A DNA stretch of 24,714 nt from Bacillota bacterium (GTDB lineage Bacteria; Bacillota_A; Clostridia; Lachnospirales; Lachnospiraceae): contig JAEZSL010000269.1 in NCBI GenBank assembly GCA_023443925.1, positions 1-24,714 of the forward strand, given 5' to 3'. The position numbers and the translations under genes were made by a program. Positions 7,325 through 15,758 of this stretch are shown piece by piece (position 1 is the stretch's first letter; each line of letters begins with the position of its first letter). The notes below the pieces were generated by a model, which saw nothing but the letters and a program-made list of their open reading frames with translations, was not told the DNA's origin and ran no database searches.

Positions 7325-10303
7325 CTATTTCGTAATAATCTCAATCCCTTCGCAGCCAAAGGGTACAAAAGAATAATCATCGGTCCAGGTATCCTCCGTT
7401 ACAATATCATAATTAACGATGTAATCTTCATAACTTCGGATTCCTTTAAAAGTATTGCACCCCACATAATTATTTTCTCCCTTAATATGATGATGGGGGC
7501 CGAAAATATTACGGTTGGTTCCGTGTAAAATAACACTGACGGCATTGTCACCTTTTTGCAGAAACCCATCGATCTGTTTTTCGTAGGGTGATAAATATAA
7601 AAGAACTGAATTATCCTTACACCGTATTTCAACGCATGCAGCATCGGGGTTTTTGATATGAATATATTTTTCTTCCATTCCGTCCCAGGTAACCGTAAAA
7701 TCTATTTTAATATTACCGCGGTAAAACCAGTATCCCTGCGTCGTAATATCTTGAATGTTCAGTAATTCTTCCTGCTTTTTCAGGAAAAAACCCGGATTTT
7801 TAGCTCGAATATGAGTCCGGTTATTATACACTTCTCCTTTTAGCCCCACCTCAAAATTACCCAATATATAGATTGCTTCCGGTTCAACCGGATAATAGAA
7901 GCGGTTTACTTCTGTTTCATATAACCCCTCCACATCCTGAAGCTTATGTTCCTGTAACTGATAGATTACAATAACCGTATTACTTCCCTTCTTAAGATTG
8001 CCTTTTAGAGAATATTTATGAATCCCCCTGTCTATATACCAGTCACCTGCTTTTGCAAACACGGATTTGCCATTACACAAAATATCGATACAATCCTTAT
8101 CTTCAACCGCGGCATATAGTTCTTGGGTATTCTCCAATTCGCTGGTAAATTCATATTTTGTGTATATTAAATTTTTATCTGTTCCGGCAAGGTCCTTATA
8201 AAGACGGGGATGCAATTTAACAATGGGCAAAGCTTCCGAATAATTATCTCCATCCAGGGAATAAGAGGCATAATCAATGGTAAGCACATTATCATTGCAA
8301 CAGGAAACCTCCAACCCGGGTACTTCAACTTTTTTATATTCTATATCGGGAACCACCTCGTTAAAGCTGTCCTCTGCTTCCAAAAGCACCGTCTGGTAAC
8401 CGGAAAGCTTTATAGGAACAATGGTTTCCTGCTCCCCAAAATAAGCATATAATCTTTTTCTCTCCAATGTCTCCGGATCTATGGAATAGACACTTTTATT
8501 ACCCGGGATACTGACCTTTAATTCCCGGGTACTGTCCGTAAGAAAGCTCCAGATATAAGCCCGGATTATATCCTGGTCCTTTTTTACGGAAACATTCAGT
8601 CCCTTGGCTATTTCAAAACCGCTTTTATCGTAAACGGCAGCCAACCGGTTATAATGTAAGAATAGAAAGTATTTATACCAGAATCTTCTTGCATTTTGAA
8701 TAACCACGCATTCTTTTACCCAGGGTGCATCCTGGGTTTTTATTTCCTCCGGCTTTCCATCTGAAAATATTACCGTACCGCCGTTTTCTCTAAATTCTTT
8801 GAGCAATTTCCAGGTAGTATCTAAAAGACAGACTCCTTTAGATACAATTACAAAACGGTAACAGCATTTTCCGACCTCCAGTACATTACCATTTACCAGT
8901 CCGTCTTCCTTTAATATATCCTCATCTCCAATATCAAAACCAATCTGGACATCCATCAAGTTCTCACAGAGATTACGATAAGAAGCTGCCAGTTCTTTTT
9001 CCTGTGCGGATAAGTTTTTGGTGTGACAGCAATATATACTTTGCATGGGACTGATAACCAAAACCTCTTCCATCCAATCTCCCAGCGCCATTTTATAATT
9101 AAGGCCGCTCATCCAACTGCTCATATGATGGTAATTCTCCCACCAGGGTTCCTGGTATGCATAAAAGGCCGGATAGTCCCTTTTACGGATTCCCCGTATT
9201 GAATGTGTGCCAATATGTAGGCAGGGGACATTAATTCCGGCCGCAGCCTGCCATCCCCATATATAGCACTGCTGTTCAAAGGAAATATTCCAGCCCGCAC
9301 AGCCAAACGTCTCGGAAATGATTTTTTTACGCCCTGTCTGTTTGGCTGCACTGGTAACCTGCTTTGTTAAAAGAACGGACGTGATTCTTCTTCCCAGATG
9401 GTCGATCCCCGGCATCTGCATATATTTGTATTTCGGCATAACTCCACCGGTAGAACCGATCTGGTAAATCAAGCTGTCTTCGCCCGGACAATGACCCGTA
9501 AATATAACATGATTTTTCTCGCACCAATCATATATCTGCTTGAAAAAATTTTCCTTCATCATGTCTTGTATGGTATTCCAGTAATCTTTGCGAAAACTGT
9601 GGCTTTCTTCTCCTTCAGACTCAACCGCCAGATAATACAGTTTCTCACTTAAGGGATACCCGTTGCGTTTTTCAAAATAAGTCTCCAGCTCCAAGCTGTA
9701 AGGAAACCCTTTTCCGTTATATTGGGGCTCATCGGTAAAGAACCCGGGAACACTCTCTCCCAAACGCTCTCCTAATTCTTTCTTATAACGCTCATAAGTC
9801 GATTCAATAAAGGCCTCTGTAACTTTATAGGACAGCAGATCCACATAGTTTGGCTCGATGCAGTAGTAAGCCCAGAGGTTTGCGTTCTCACTCCTGCAGA
9901 CTTTATAATTTCCATCTTCCTCAAGAAAGGCTGCGATGAGATTTTGAGGCTCTTTCTCACGAGTAAATTCCATATATTTTGATTGGTATAAAGCTCCAAG
10001 ACCTGTTACGAGTCCTCCGGCAAAACCGCTTGGCCAGCCGTCTTCGTCATAAATCCAAGCCTTCATGCCAAACTCGTCTGCCGTATCCGCAGCTACCCTG
10101 CAGGCATGAAACCATTCCTCTTTAAGATAGGGGGTTAGTAATCCGCCCCGGGAGTGCATAAAAAACCCTTTAAAACCCTGATCATGAAACTCCTTGATTC
10201 TCTGCTTGATACTGTCATCATCCATGTTTTCATTCCAGGCCCAGAAATTCAACGGGGCAAATTCGTCCCGTTCCCACGGCTTATATTCCTTTAAAAATTC
10301 CAT
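7325..10303 (-). CDS. GH106-like glycoside hydrolase (alpha-L-rhamnosidase type)
   Basis: Large enzyme of 992 residues predicted to cleave terminal sugars, most likely alpha-L-rhamnose, from imported oligosaccharides. Family marks in the N-terminal barrel are LNFWAWNENM at 18-27, GFFMHSRGGLLTPYL near 46-60, WIYDEDGWPSGFAGG at 83-97, FFTDEP at 188-193, FTGHCPGED near 268 and ISETFGCAGW at 329-338. The acidic residues in these motifs are candidates for catalysis, but I cannot assign them. The C-terminal part (about 680-990) reads as beta-sandwich modules. There is no signal peptide, so it should act in the cytoplasm, in line with its place behind an ABC importer. The ATG has AGAGG six bases upstream. 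Other GH2-like clan hydrolases share part of these motifs, so substrate is inferred. Confidence 0.75.
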   Translation of the reverse strand: MEFLKEYKPWERDEFAPLNFWAWNENMDDDSIKQRIKEFHDQGFKGFFMHSRGGLLTPYLKEEWFHACRVAADTADEFGMKAWIYDEDGWPSGFAGGLVTGLGALYQSKYMEFTREKEPQNLIAAFLEEDGNYKVCRSENANLWAYYCIEPNYVDLLSYKVTEAFIESTYERYKKELGERLGESVPGFFTDEPQYNGKGFPYSLELETYFEKRNGYPLSEKLYYLAVESEGEESHSFRKDYWNTIQDMMKENFFKQIYDWCEKNHVIFTGHCPGEDSLIYQIGSTGGVMPKYKYMQMPGIDHLGRRITSVLLTKQVTSAAKQTGRKKIISETFGCAGWNISFEQQCYIWGWQAAAGINVPCLHIGTHSIRGIRKRDYPAFYAYQEPWWENYHHMSSWMSGLNYKMALGDWMEEVLVISPMQSIYCCHTKNLSAQEKELAASYRNLCENLMDVQIGFDIGDEDILKEDGLVNGNVLEVGKCCYRFVIVSKGVCLLDTTWKLLKEFRENGGTVIFSDGKPEEIKTQDAPWVKECVVIQNARRFWYKYFLFLHYNRLAAVYDKSGFEIAKGLNVSVKKDQDIIRAYIWSFLTDSTRELKVSIPGNKSVYSIDPETLERKRLYAYFGEQETIVPIKLSGYQTVLLEAEDSFNEVVPDIEYKKVEVPGLEVSCCNDNVLTIDYASYSLDGDNYSEALPIVKLHPRLYKDLAGTDKNLIYTKYEFTSELENTQELYAAVEDKDCIDILCNGKSVFAKAGDWYIDRGIHKYSLKGNLKKGSNTVIVIYQLQEHKLQDVEGLYETEVNRFYYPVEPEAIYILGNFEVGLKGEVYNNRTHIRAKNPGFFLKKQEELLNIQDITTQGYWFYRGNIKIDFTVTWDGMEEKYIHIKNPDAACVEIRCKDNSVLLYLSPYEKQIDGFLQKGDNAVSVILHGTNRNIFGPHHHIKGENNYVGCNTFKGIRSYEDYIVNYDIVTEDTWTDDYSFVPFGCEGIEIITK

Positions 10304-10316
10304 CTTAACCTCTATT

Positions 10317-10394
10317 CTTGCGCATGCTCTTTGTGCATATCAAGTTTGTGATGCGCAAGCACAAACTTGCGGTTGAAAAATTTATTTTTCAACC
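10317..10394 (-). promoter_or_regulatory. Cluster of competing hairpins between permease and hydrolase genes
   Basis: Three inverted repeats lie in this 153-bp gap. GGTTGAAAAA / TTTTTCAACC occupies 10371-10394. CAAGTTTGTG / CACAAACTTG occupies 10341-10369. CTTGCGCAT (10317-10325) is complementary to ATGCGCAAG (10351-10359), which is the loop of the second hairpin. The second and third pairings are therefore nested alternatives or a kissing/pseudoknot arrangement. No T tract follows. They may protect the upstream mRNA or modulate translation of the hydrolase, whose ribosome site is next. Confidence 0.6.
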
Positions 10395-10456
10395 TAACCT
10401 CCTAAATTGTTTAGTAAATTCACACCTCACAGTGTAAATTCCTTTTCCAGGTGCAC

Positions 10457-11308
10457 TTATTCTTTAACCGCTCCTCCAGTTAAACCTTCTACAATCTGAT
10501 TGGAAAATAGAAAATAAATCACGATAATCGGTATCAAGGTAACAATAACCGCAGCAAAAGATACATTCATCTGTTTCAGAAATTCATTGAGGTAATTGTA
10601 TATAGCAAGGGTTAAGGTCCGGCTGGCCTTTTTACCCAAAAAGATCATAGGCATATAAAAATCATTCCATTCTCCAACGGAGATAATTAATGCCACTGTA
10701 AAAATAACCGGCTTGCAAAGCGGTAAGATGACTCGCGAGTATATCGTAAATTCATTTGCTCCGTCTATTCTGGCGGATTCATCCAGGGATTTCGGCACTG
10801 TGCGGAAAAACTTCTGAAATATGTAAACCGGTAGTGACATTCCGGCAGCATAGATAAAGATCATACCTGCCAGAGTATTAATTAAAGACAGCTTCTTTAA
10901 AATTACAAACAGCGGAAGAATACTGATCTGAATGGGAAACATCATTCCAAATAAAAAATAGGAAGATAAAACTGCTTTTCCTTTAAAGTCATACCTTGCA
11001 ATCCCGTAGGCAACCATGGATGCCAGAAAAATGCAAAAGAAAGTACCGCAGAAAGTTAACAGTATACTATTCTTAAAATATAAGGCAAAATTATCTTCAG
11101 TAAATACGGTAATATAACTGTCTGTCAGAAATTTTTTCGGCATACCGAAGATATTGCCAATAAGATCAGATTTACTCTTAAAGGAATTAATGAGTGTAGA
11201 CAGCAAAATAAAAATAGTAATACTGGTATATATAAATAAAATGATTGAAAAAATCCACCGGATAATTTTTGATCTTAGTGATAATATTTCTTTTTTTTCC
11301 CTAACCAT
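10457..11308 (-). CDS. Carbohydrate ABC transporter permease, MalG/LacG type
   Basis: Inner-membrane subunit (283 residues) of a CUT1 oligosaccharide importer. There are about six helices: first at 16-38 (IFSIILFIYTSITIFILLST), others near 77-97, 110-130, 140-160, 185-210 and 250-270. The EAA loop that docks the ATPase reads SLDESARIDGANEFTIYSRVILPL at about 173-196. The family ending GLTGGAVKE is present. AGGAG lies seven bases before the ATG, and the gene begins 10 bp after the other permease. No dedicated ATPase is encoded in the operon, which is common: a shared MsmX/UgpC-type ATPase elsewhere in the genome would power it. Confidence 0.94.
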   Translation of the reverse strand: MVREKKEILSLRSKIIRWIFSIILFIYTSITIFILLSTLINSFKSKSDLIGNIFGMPKKFLTDSYITVFTEDNFALYFKNSILLTFCGTFFCIFLASMVAYGIARYDFKGKAVLSSYFLFGMMFPIQISILPLFVILKKLSLINTLAGMIFIYAAGMSLPVYIFQKFFRTVPKSLDESARIDGANEFTIYSRVILPLCKPVIFTVALIISVGEWNDFYMPMIFLGKKASRTLTLAIYNYLNEFLKQMNVSFAAVIVTLIPIIVIYFLFSNQIVEGLTGGAVKE

Positions 11309-11318
11309 TTATATTCTC

Positions 11319-12233
11319 CTAATTATCGTATTCAAACTTAGATAATATTTTATTCTGAACAACCGTAACAAAAACAATTGCCAGAAACATAGCAACACTA
11401 ATGGCTGCACCAAATCCAAGTTCTGATTTACCGTTAAGTACATTACCAAAGGTATACCGGTAAAATACCATGGTAACAAAATCCAGGCTGTTACCAACCC
11501 CTCCGGAAGCTCCTCCTAAAATAAATGGAATGTCAAAAACGCCCAAAGCCCAGATAGAACTCATAACAATAATAGAGGCACAGGCCGGCAGTGACAGCGG
11601 CAGCAATATATTCCAGAAACGCTGTGCTTCCGAACACCCGTCTATCCGGCTTGCCTCCATGATTTCAATGGGTATATCCATCATATTGGCATAGAAAATC
11701 ATCATTCCGGTTCCGGACCCCTGCCAGATAACTACAATAATCATAATTTTAAAAGCCAGCCCCGGCTCTCCAAGCCAGGAACTCGTCATTTGTTCCAAAC
11801 CGATTTTAGTTAAAAATTCATTCAAAAACCCTATACTTGGATTAAAAATCATGGTAGCAAAGAAACTTACTATGGTCGAGCTGATTACATAAGGCATGAA
11901 TACCATTAATTTATAATACTTATAAAACGGTATTTTTAAGTAGAATAAGTAAGCCAGCAGAAACTGGATGGGAGTAATAATAAACCACACGCACAGAAGA
12001 TATTTCAGATTATTACCCAGTGCATGCCAGAAAATAGGTGCTATCCTGGCACTGGTAAACAATGTCCTGAAATTATCCAGACCGACAAAAGTCATTTTAC
12101 CAAGCCCCGACCAGTTAAATAAACATAAATATAAAATAAAAATTATGGGAAATACAATAAAAACAGTATAAATCAATAGCCCTGGGGTAATAAACATTAA
12201 ATAGGGCCTCTTCTTTTTCTGCTTTTTATTCAT
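11319..12233 (-). CDS. Carbohydrate ABC transporter permease, MalF/UgpA type
   Basis: Partner membrane subunit, about 304 residues from the ATG at 12233 (MNKKQKKKRPYLMFITPGLL). An in-frame GTG at 12314 would add 27 residues that are not like the family and has no ribosome site; the ATG has GGGG nine bases upstream, which is only fair. Six helices are apparent, the first at about 12-34. The EAA loop reads PIEIMEASRIDGCSEAQRFWNILLPLSLP. The conserved TFVGLDNF motif follows the first helix. It is the second gene of the binding protein-permease-permease-hydrolase operon. Confidence 0.92.
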   Translation of the reverse strand: MNKKQKKKRPYLMFITPGLLIYTVFIVFPIIFILYLCLFNWSGLGKMTFVGLDNFRTLFTSARIAPIFWHALGNNLKYLLCVWFIITPIQFLLAYLFYLKIPFYKYYKLMVFMPYVISSTIVSFFATMIFNPSIGFLNEFLTKIGLEQMTSSWLGEPGLAFKIMIIVVIWQGSGTGMMIFYANMMDIPIEIMEASRIDGCSEAQRFWNILLPLSLPACASIIVMSSIWALGVFDIPFILGGASGGVGNSLDFVTMVFYRYTFGNVLNGKSELGFGAAISVAMFLAIVFVTVVQNKILSKFEYDN

Positions 12234-12300
12234 TTTACTATACCCCGATTTCGTTTTTTGTTTTAAACATGCAGCATTATTAGCTGTATATTTCTTAATT

Positions 12301-12334
12301 GGGATGCCCTCCACAAATGCGATACGGACATCCC
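12301..12334 (-). promoter_or_regulatory. Hairpin between binding-protein and permease genes
   Basis: GGGATGTCC / GGGCATCCC arms (12326-12334 and 12301-12309) form a nine-base stem with one non-Watson-Crick pair in the minus-strand RNA. It has no T tract. Such hairpins after binding-protein genes commonly stabilise the upstream message so that the binding protein is made in excess; that role is inferred here. Confidence 0.55.
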
Positions 12335-12392
12335 GCCTAAGGTGGATAATGTGTATTACTTCTTTAATGCATATTGCATTGCATACTGAATT

Positions 12393-12422
12393 GCTTACTG
12401 CATTAATGCTTACTGCATTATT
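12393..12422. repeat. 15-bp tandem duplication including the stop codon
   Basis: Plus-strand units GCTTACTGCATTAAT (12393-12407) and GCTTACTGCATTATT (12408-12422) differ at one base, and a partial third, GCATACTGAATT, lies at 12381. The unit contains the end of the binding-protein gene (Met-Gln-stop), so a copy of the Met-Gln-stop sequence follows the real stop at 12410-12412. Confidence 0.85.
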
Positions 12423-13735
12423 TTTGCTATTTCGCTTAATAGTTCCTCTACTGATATATTGTCAGAAAACAGCTTTGGAGAAACATCTTCCCAAAGAGTT
12501 GTAGCGGATTCGCCTTCTTTTACATAATGAGAAAGTACCCACTGCCAGCTCTTATAGGTATTGTCACAATCAGCAATCTCATTTGCTATTTCATTGGTCG
12601 ACATAATATCCGGTGATCCGGAAACACCGCCCATTGTCTGTACCCATGTAGTCTGGGCTTCCAAAGACGCACAATACTGAACAAAAGCTTTGGCAGCATC
12701 AAGATTCTGGGAATCTTTATAGATGGAAAATCCATTGGCAAAGGAGCCCACCATACCAGTCGTGCCATCCTCTGCCGGAATCTGGAAAGCACCATAGTTT
12801 AAATCCGGGTTATTTGCTTCAAAGGTAGAACTTTCCCAAGAGCCTGAAACCATCATTGCCGCTTTCCCGGTTAAAAATGCAAGACTCTGTGCATCTGAAT
12901 TTGTTACACCCAGGTATTTATCACCAAAATACCCTGCCTTTGCCCATTCCAGCATTTTATTTAATGCGTCGGCAACGGGTTGATCGGTTGCTTTAACCGA
13001 ATAATCGGCAAGACCCTTGGAATATTCCGGATCAATTGCAGAGAGCAGCGGTTCAAAGAAGAATAAGATACTCCAGGTATCATTCGGGCAAAGTGAAATC
13101 GGAATGTAACCGGCATCCTTCTGCGCCTTTAGCAGTTTCTCAAAATCGCTAAAAGTAGCGGGAATTGCCCATCCGTTTTCCTCAAATATATCTTTATTAT
13201 AGTAACAAGCTCTCGTATCAAAGGTCATCCATGGTACGGAATACATGGCACCGTCTACTTCTCCAAGTGATAAGGAATCCTTAACAAGTGCACTGTAATC
13301 AACGATATCCGTTAAATCCAGCAAAGCATTGTTGCTCACCAGATCTGCCATATTCGTAGTGGAAGTACCATTCGTCCAGAAAATGTCCGGGGCTTCTCCT
13401 GCCTGAATCGAAGTTGTCAAAAGACTGTAATAGGTATCATCTTTTATTTCATATTCCACTTCCACATTCGGATATTGCTTATTAAATCCTTCTATTATTG
13501 CTTTTAAAGATTTTTCAAAAGAATTCGCATGTTCCCAGAGCGTTATTGATCCGGAGATACCTGAATCTGCTGTTCCGGTTTCTGTTGTGTTTCCGCTAGA
13601 TGCTGTACTTTCATCCATGCTGCCGGTTTCCGATACCGTTGTTTTATCGGTTGGTTTGGAATTACCGCACCCCCATAGCATGGAAGCTGACAATACAACC
13701 GACAGCCCAATTGCTAATACTCTTTTCAGTTTCAT
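12410..13735 (-). CDS. Extracellular sugar-binding lipoprotein (CUT1 ABC importer)
   Basis: Solute-binding protein of 441 residues, anchored outside the membrane. The signal peptide MKLKRVLAIGLSVVLSASML ends in the lipobox LWGC with Cys23. A Ser/Thr-rich linker follows (about 25-60), then the SBP_bac_1 fold starting SGSITLWEHAN and including YPNVEVEYEIKDDTYYSLL, EAPDIFWTNG and LTGKAAMMVSGSWESS motifs. It is first in the operon with the two permeases and the GH106-like hydrolase, so it probably binds a rhamnose-containing or other plant oligosaccharide; the ligand cannot be read from the sequence. GGGAGG lies about eight bases before the ATG. Confidence 0.95.
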   Translation of the reverse strand: MKLKRVLAIGLSVVLSASMLWGCGNSKPTDKTTVSETGSMDESTASSGNTTETGTADSGISGSITLWEHANSFEKSLKAIIEGFNKQYPNVEVEYEIKDDTYYSLLTTSIQAGEAPDIFWTNGTSTTNMADLVSNNALLDLTDIVDYSALVKDSLSLGEVDGAMYSVPWMTFDTRACYYNKDIFEENGWAIPATFSDFEKLLKAQKDAGYIPISLCPNDTWSILFFFEPLLSAIDPEYSKGLADYSVKATDQPVADALNKMLEWAKAGYFGDKYLGVTNSDAQSLAFLTGKAAMMVSGSWESSTFEANNPDLNYGAFQIPAEDGTTGMVGSFANGFSIYKDSQNLDAAKAFVQYCASLEAQTTWVQTMGGVSGSPDIMSTNEIANEIADCDNTYKSWQWVLSHYVKEGESATTLWEDVSPKLFSDNISVEELLSEIAKIMQ

Positions 13736-13783
13736 AAATAAATCCTCCCATATTTTAATATACCTTCTTCAGATATTGATATT

Positions 13784-13812
13784 ATTATATAAGACCCTGT
13801 TTTCACCTACAA
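13784..13812 (-). promoter_or_regulatory. Promoter of the binding-protein operon
   Basis: Minus-strand consensus TATAAT (13784-13789) with TTGTAG (13807-13812) at a 17-bp spacing, about 48 bp before the start codon. The weak -35 fits activation by the response regulator at 14247-15758. Upstream, ATTATTAAC occurs twice on plus (13842 and 13872, 30 bp apart) and may be a binding site. Apart from the repeats described separately and a small GCCC/GGGC hairpin near 13923-13940, I see nothing else in 13813-14083. Confidence 0.6.
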
Positions 13813-14083
13813 GGAACATTCCTGCCGGATATCTTCACTAAATTATTAACAGCTGCATTTTTTCTATTTTTATTATTAACTTTTTTCTTATAGGTTCACA
13901 ATATTATTACTATTACCTTTTCTGCCCTTCAGGGCTTTTTGTAAAGGCTTGTAAAAAATATAGTATCAAGGGATAGGCAGTTAATTTGAATATATCTGTT
14001 TATGATATAAAATATTGATAGTAACTATACGACAGTAGTTTCAAGGAACATTATTTATCTTTTGACACAAATCTTATATAACA

Positions 14084-14124
14084 AAAAAGCAGAATGTTGA
14101 ATTAAACCCTTCATTCCGCTTTTT
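14084..14124 (-). terminator. Intrinsic terminator after the second two-component pair
   Basis: Arms AAAAAGCAGAATG (14084-14096) and CATTCCGCTTTTT (14112-14124) form a 13-base stem with one C-A type mismatch and a 15-nt loop. The minus-strand RNA ends in a T tract (CTTTTTTGTT). It separates the kinase-regulator genes from the transporter operon. Ts also follow on plus, so it may work both ways. Confidence 0.75.
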
Positions 14125-14241
14125 ACATATAATTCAGCCTTTTACATATCATTCCGTTTTTTACATATCATTCCGTTTTTATATATCATTGCGCTTTTAA
14201 ATATCATTTCATTTTTATATATCATTCTGCTTTCTAAATAT
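14112..14241. repeat. Minisatellite of seven 18-19-bp units
   Basis: Seven degenerate units of the type CATTCCGCTTTTTACATAT start at 14112, 14131, 14150, 14169, 14187, 14205 and 14223, ending beside the regulator stop at 14247. The first unit doubles as an arm of the terminator at 14084-14124. Later units drift toward AT. The array looks like repeated duplication of a terminator arm. Confidence 0.85.
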
Positions 14242-14246
14242 CATTT

Positions 14247-15758
14247 TTATGTTTTTGTATAACCGGTTTTACTTCTGCGGTACTCCCTGACGGTTACACC
14301 GGTGACTTTTTTAAACAGCCGGATCATATAATTTACATTTTTAAATCCGACCATTTCAGCAATCTGCTCCAGGGTATAGAGATCCGCTTTCAGGTAATAT
14401 TTAATCTGTTCCACTTTCTTCTGATTCACATATCCGATGAGCGTCATGCCTGTCCTCTCCTTAAATTTTTTACAGAAATGCGTAATACTCATACAATTTA
14501 AATTTGCCACTTCCGTTAATGAAATCTCTTCCTGTATATGTTCATTTATAAACTGCAAGACTACATTAAAGTTATCATTTCGAATCTGATATAGAAGATC
14601 CTTCTGAAACTGCTTCATAGTCATTCGTATATTTTCTTCCATTATATAGTAATCCTGTATTTGCATCGTATCATCATTAAACCGCTCTTCCCATTTTTTC
14701 ATTACTTCATCGGAAAATGCATAGGCGTGGATTACCTGATATACAAGAATATTTAATTTAATAATCAGCGTTCTTTTCAGCCACTCTGCATCAACCATAA
14801 AGTCCCTGCAGCTATTGGCAAAATGTTTTAATTCCTGTTCAAACAGGCTAATCCCGTCTTCATCCAGAAATTTATCCGATGAAAACTGTAGTTTAGGATT
14901 CGTTTGTACTCCTGTGAATTTGGAAAAGAAAAAATATTCCTCTTTATAATAGAAAGCCTGTTTTAAAACCTTTAAAGCTTCTTCATATTTTTCACGGACT
15001 TTCTGCAATTCTGTAAAATAACCGCTGCATCCGATCAGTAATTTTCCGTTTATAAAGATCTGAACATTCTGGAAAAGGTCTTCACAGTAATTTTTCAGTA
15101 AGTCTTCTCTTTCTTTTTCCTCCAGGTTCTTAGGTAACTGAAAAAGGATAAACATATCTTTTTTGTAAGGTGTAAATAACGTTCCCATACCGCCTTTTTT
15201 TACAAAATTATCAATTAGATTAATCAGCATGGATTCATCAACCTGGACCGGAATCAATTTATTATCAGAGTCGTACTGACCTTTTAGTTTTAATACTCCA
15301 ATGACATACCATAAATCCCGATCTGTTATCTGGCTCTTTATGGTTTCCATACTAAAGGGAGAGGAAGTTTCCGTTGTTGAGGAGACTCTCTCACCATAAG
15401 CTTTCTCAATGGTCTGTACTAACTTTTCTTCATCTATTTCCTGCTTTAATATGTAATAATCCGCTCCTAATTCCATCGCCTGCCTTGCATAATTAAAATT
15501 ATCATGACAACTGACTATGATAATTTCATTGGTCAGCTTCTGCTCACGTATCTCTTTGATGAAATCCAGTCCATCCATTTCCGACATCTCTATATCTGTT
15601 ATTACAATATCAATATCTCTGTTGTTTTTAAGATATGCCAGGGCATCTACCGCCTGTGAAAAAGTATTTTCCACACTGATATTCTCATGTTTTTGTAAGA
15701 AAGTCTGCATTCCAATCCTGGCTAACACTTCATCATCCACTATAATTACTTTTATCAT
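14247..15758 (-). CDS. YesN-like response regulator with AraC-type DNA-binding domain
   Basis: Transcription regulator of 503 residues. The receiver begins MIKVIIVDDEVLARIGM, with phosphoacceptor Asp55 in VITDIEMSEMDG, the switch segment IIVSCHDNF and the conserved Lys in YILKQE; the Pro that usually follows that Lys is Gln. A variable central region spans about 150-390. The C-terminal AraC domain shows VLQFINEHIQEEISLTEVANLNCMSITHFCKKFKERTG and LEQIAEMVGFKNVNYMIRLFKKVTGVTVREYRRS-like helices. It overlaps the kinase gene by four bases (ATGA), so the two are translationally coupled. It probably activates the binding-protein operon that starts 0.5 kb downstream. Confidence 0.95.
   Translation of the reverse strand: MIKVIIVDDEVLARIGMQTFLQKHENISVENTFSQAVDALAYLKNNRDIDIVITDIEMSEMDGLDFIKEIREQKLTNEIIIVSCHDNFNYARQAMELGADYYILKQEIDEEKLVQTIEKAYGERVSSTTETSSPFSMETIKSQITDRDLWYVIGVLKLKGQYDSDNKLIPVQVDESMLINLIDNFVKKGGMGTLFTPYKKDMFILFQLPKNLEEKEREDLLKNYCEDLFQNVQIFINGKLLIGCSGYFTELQKVREKYEEALKVLKQAFYYKEEYFFFSKFTGVQTNPKLQFSSDKFLDEDGISLFEQELKHFANSCRDFMVDAEWLKRTLIIKLNILVYQVIHAYAFSDEVMKKWEERFNDDTMQIQDYYIMEENIRMTMKQFQKDLLYQIRNDNFNVVLQFINEHIQEEISLTEVANLNCMSITHFCKKFKERTGMTLIGYVNQKKVEQIKYYLKADLYTLEQIAEMVGFKNVNYMIRLFKKVTGVTVREYRRSKTGYTKT

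Noticed and set aside
9121..9351. Open frames inside the GH106-like gene on both strands (for example 76 codons here)
   Set aside because: They are alternative-frame shadows within a 992-codon gene with clear family motifs.
13923..13940. Small GCCC/GGGC hairpin followed by five Ts on plus
   Set aside because: Stem is only about five base pairs and there is no plus-strand gene to terminate.
13986..14124. Plus-strand small RNA with TTGAAT-16-TAAAAT promoter ending at the 14084-14124 hairpin
   Set aside because: Promoter match is weak in AT-rich DNA and the hairpin is already explained as the terminator of the minus-strand operon.
14112..14241. CRISPR or operator array
   Set aside because: Units of 18-19 bp are contiguous and drift gradually without spacers; better explained as a minisatellite.
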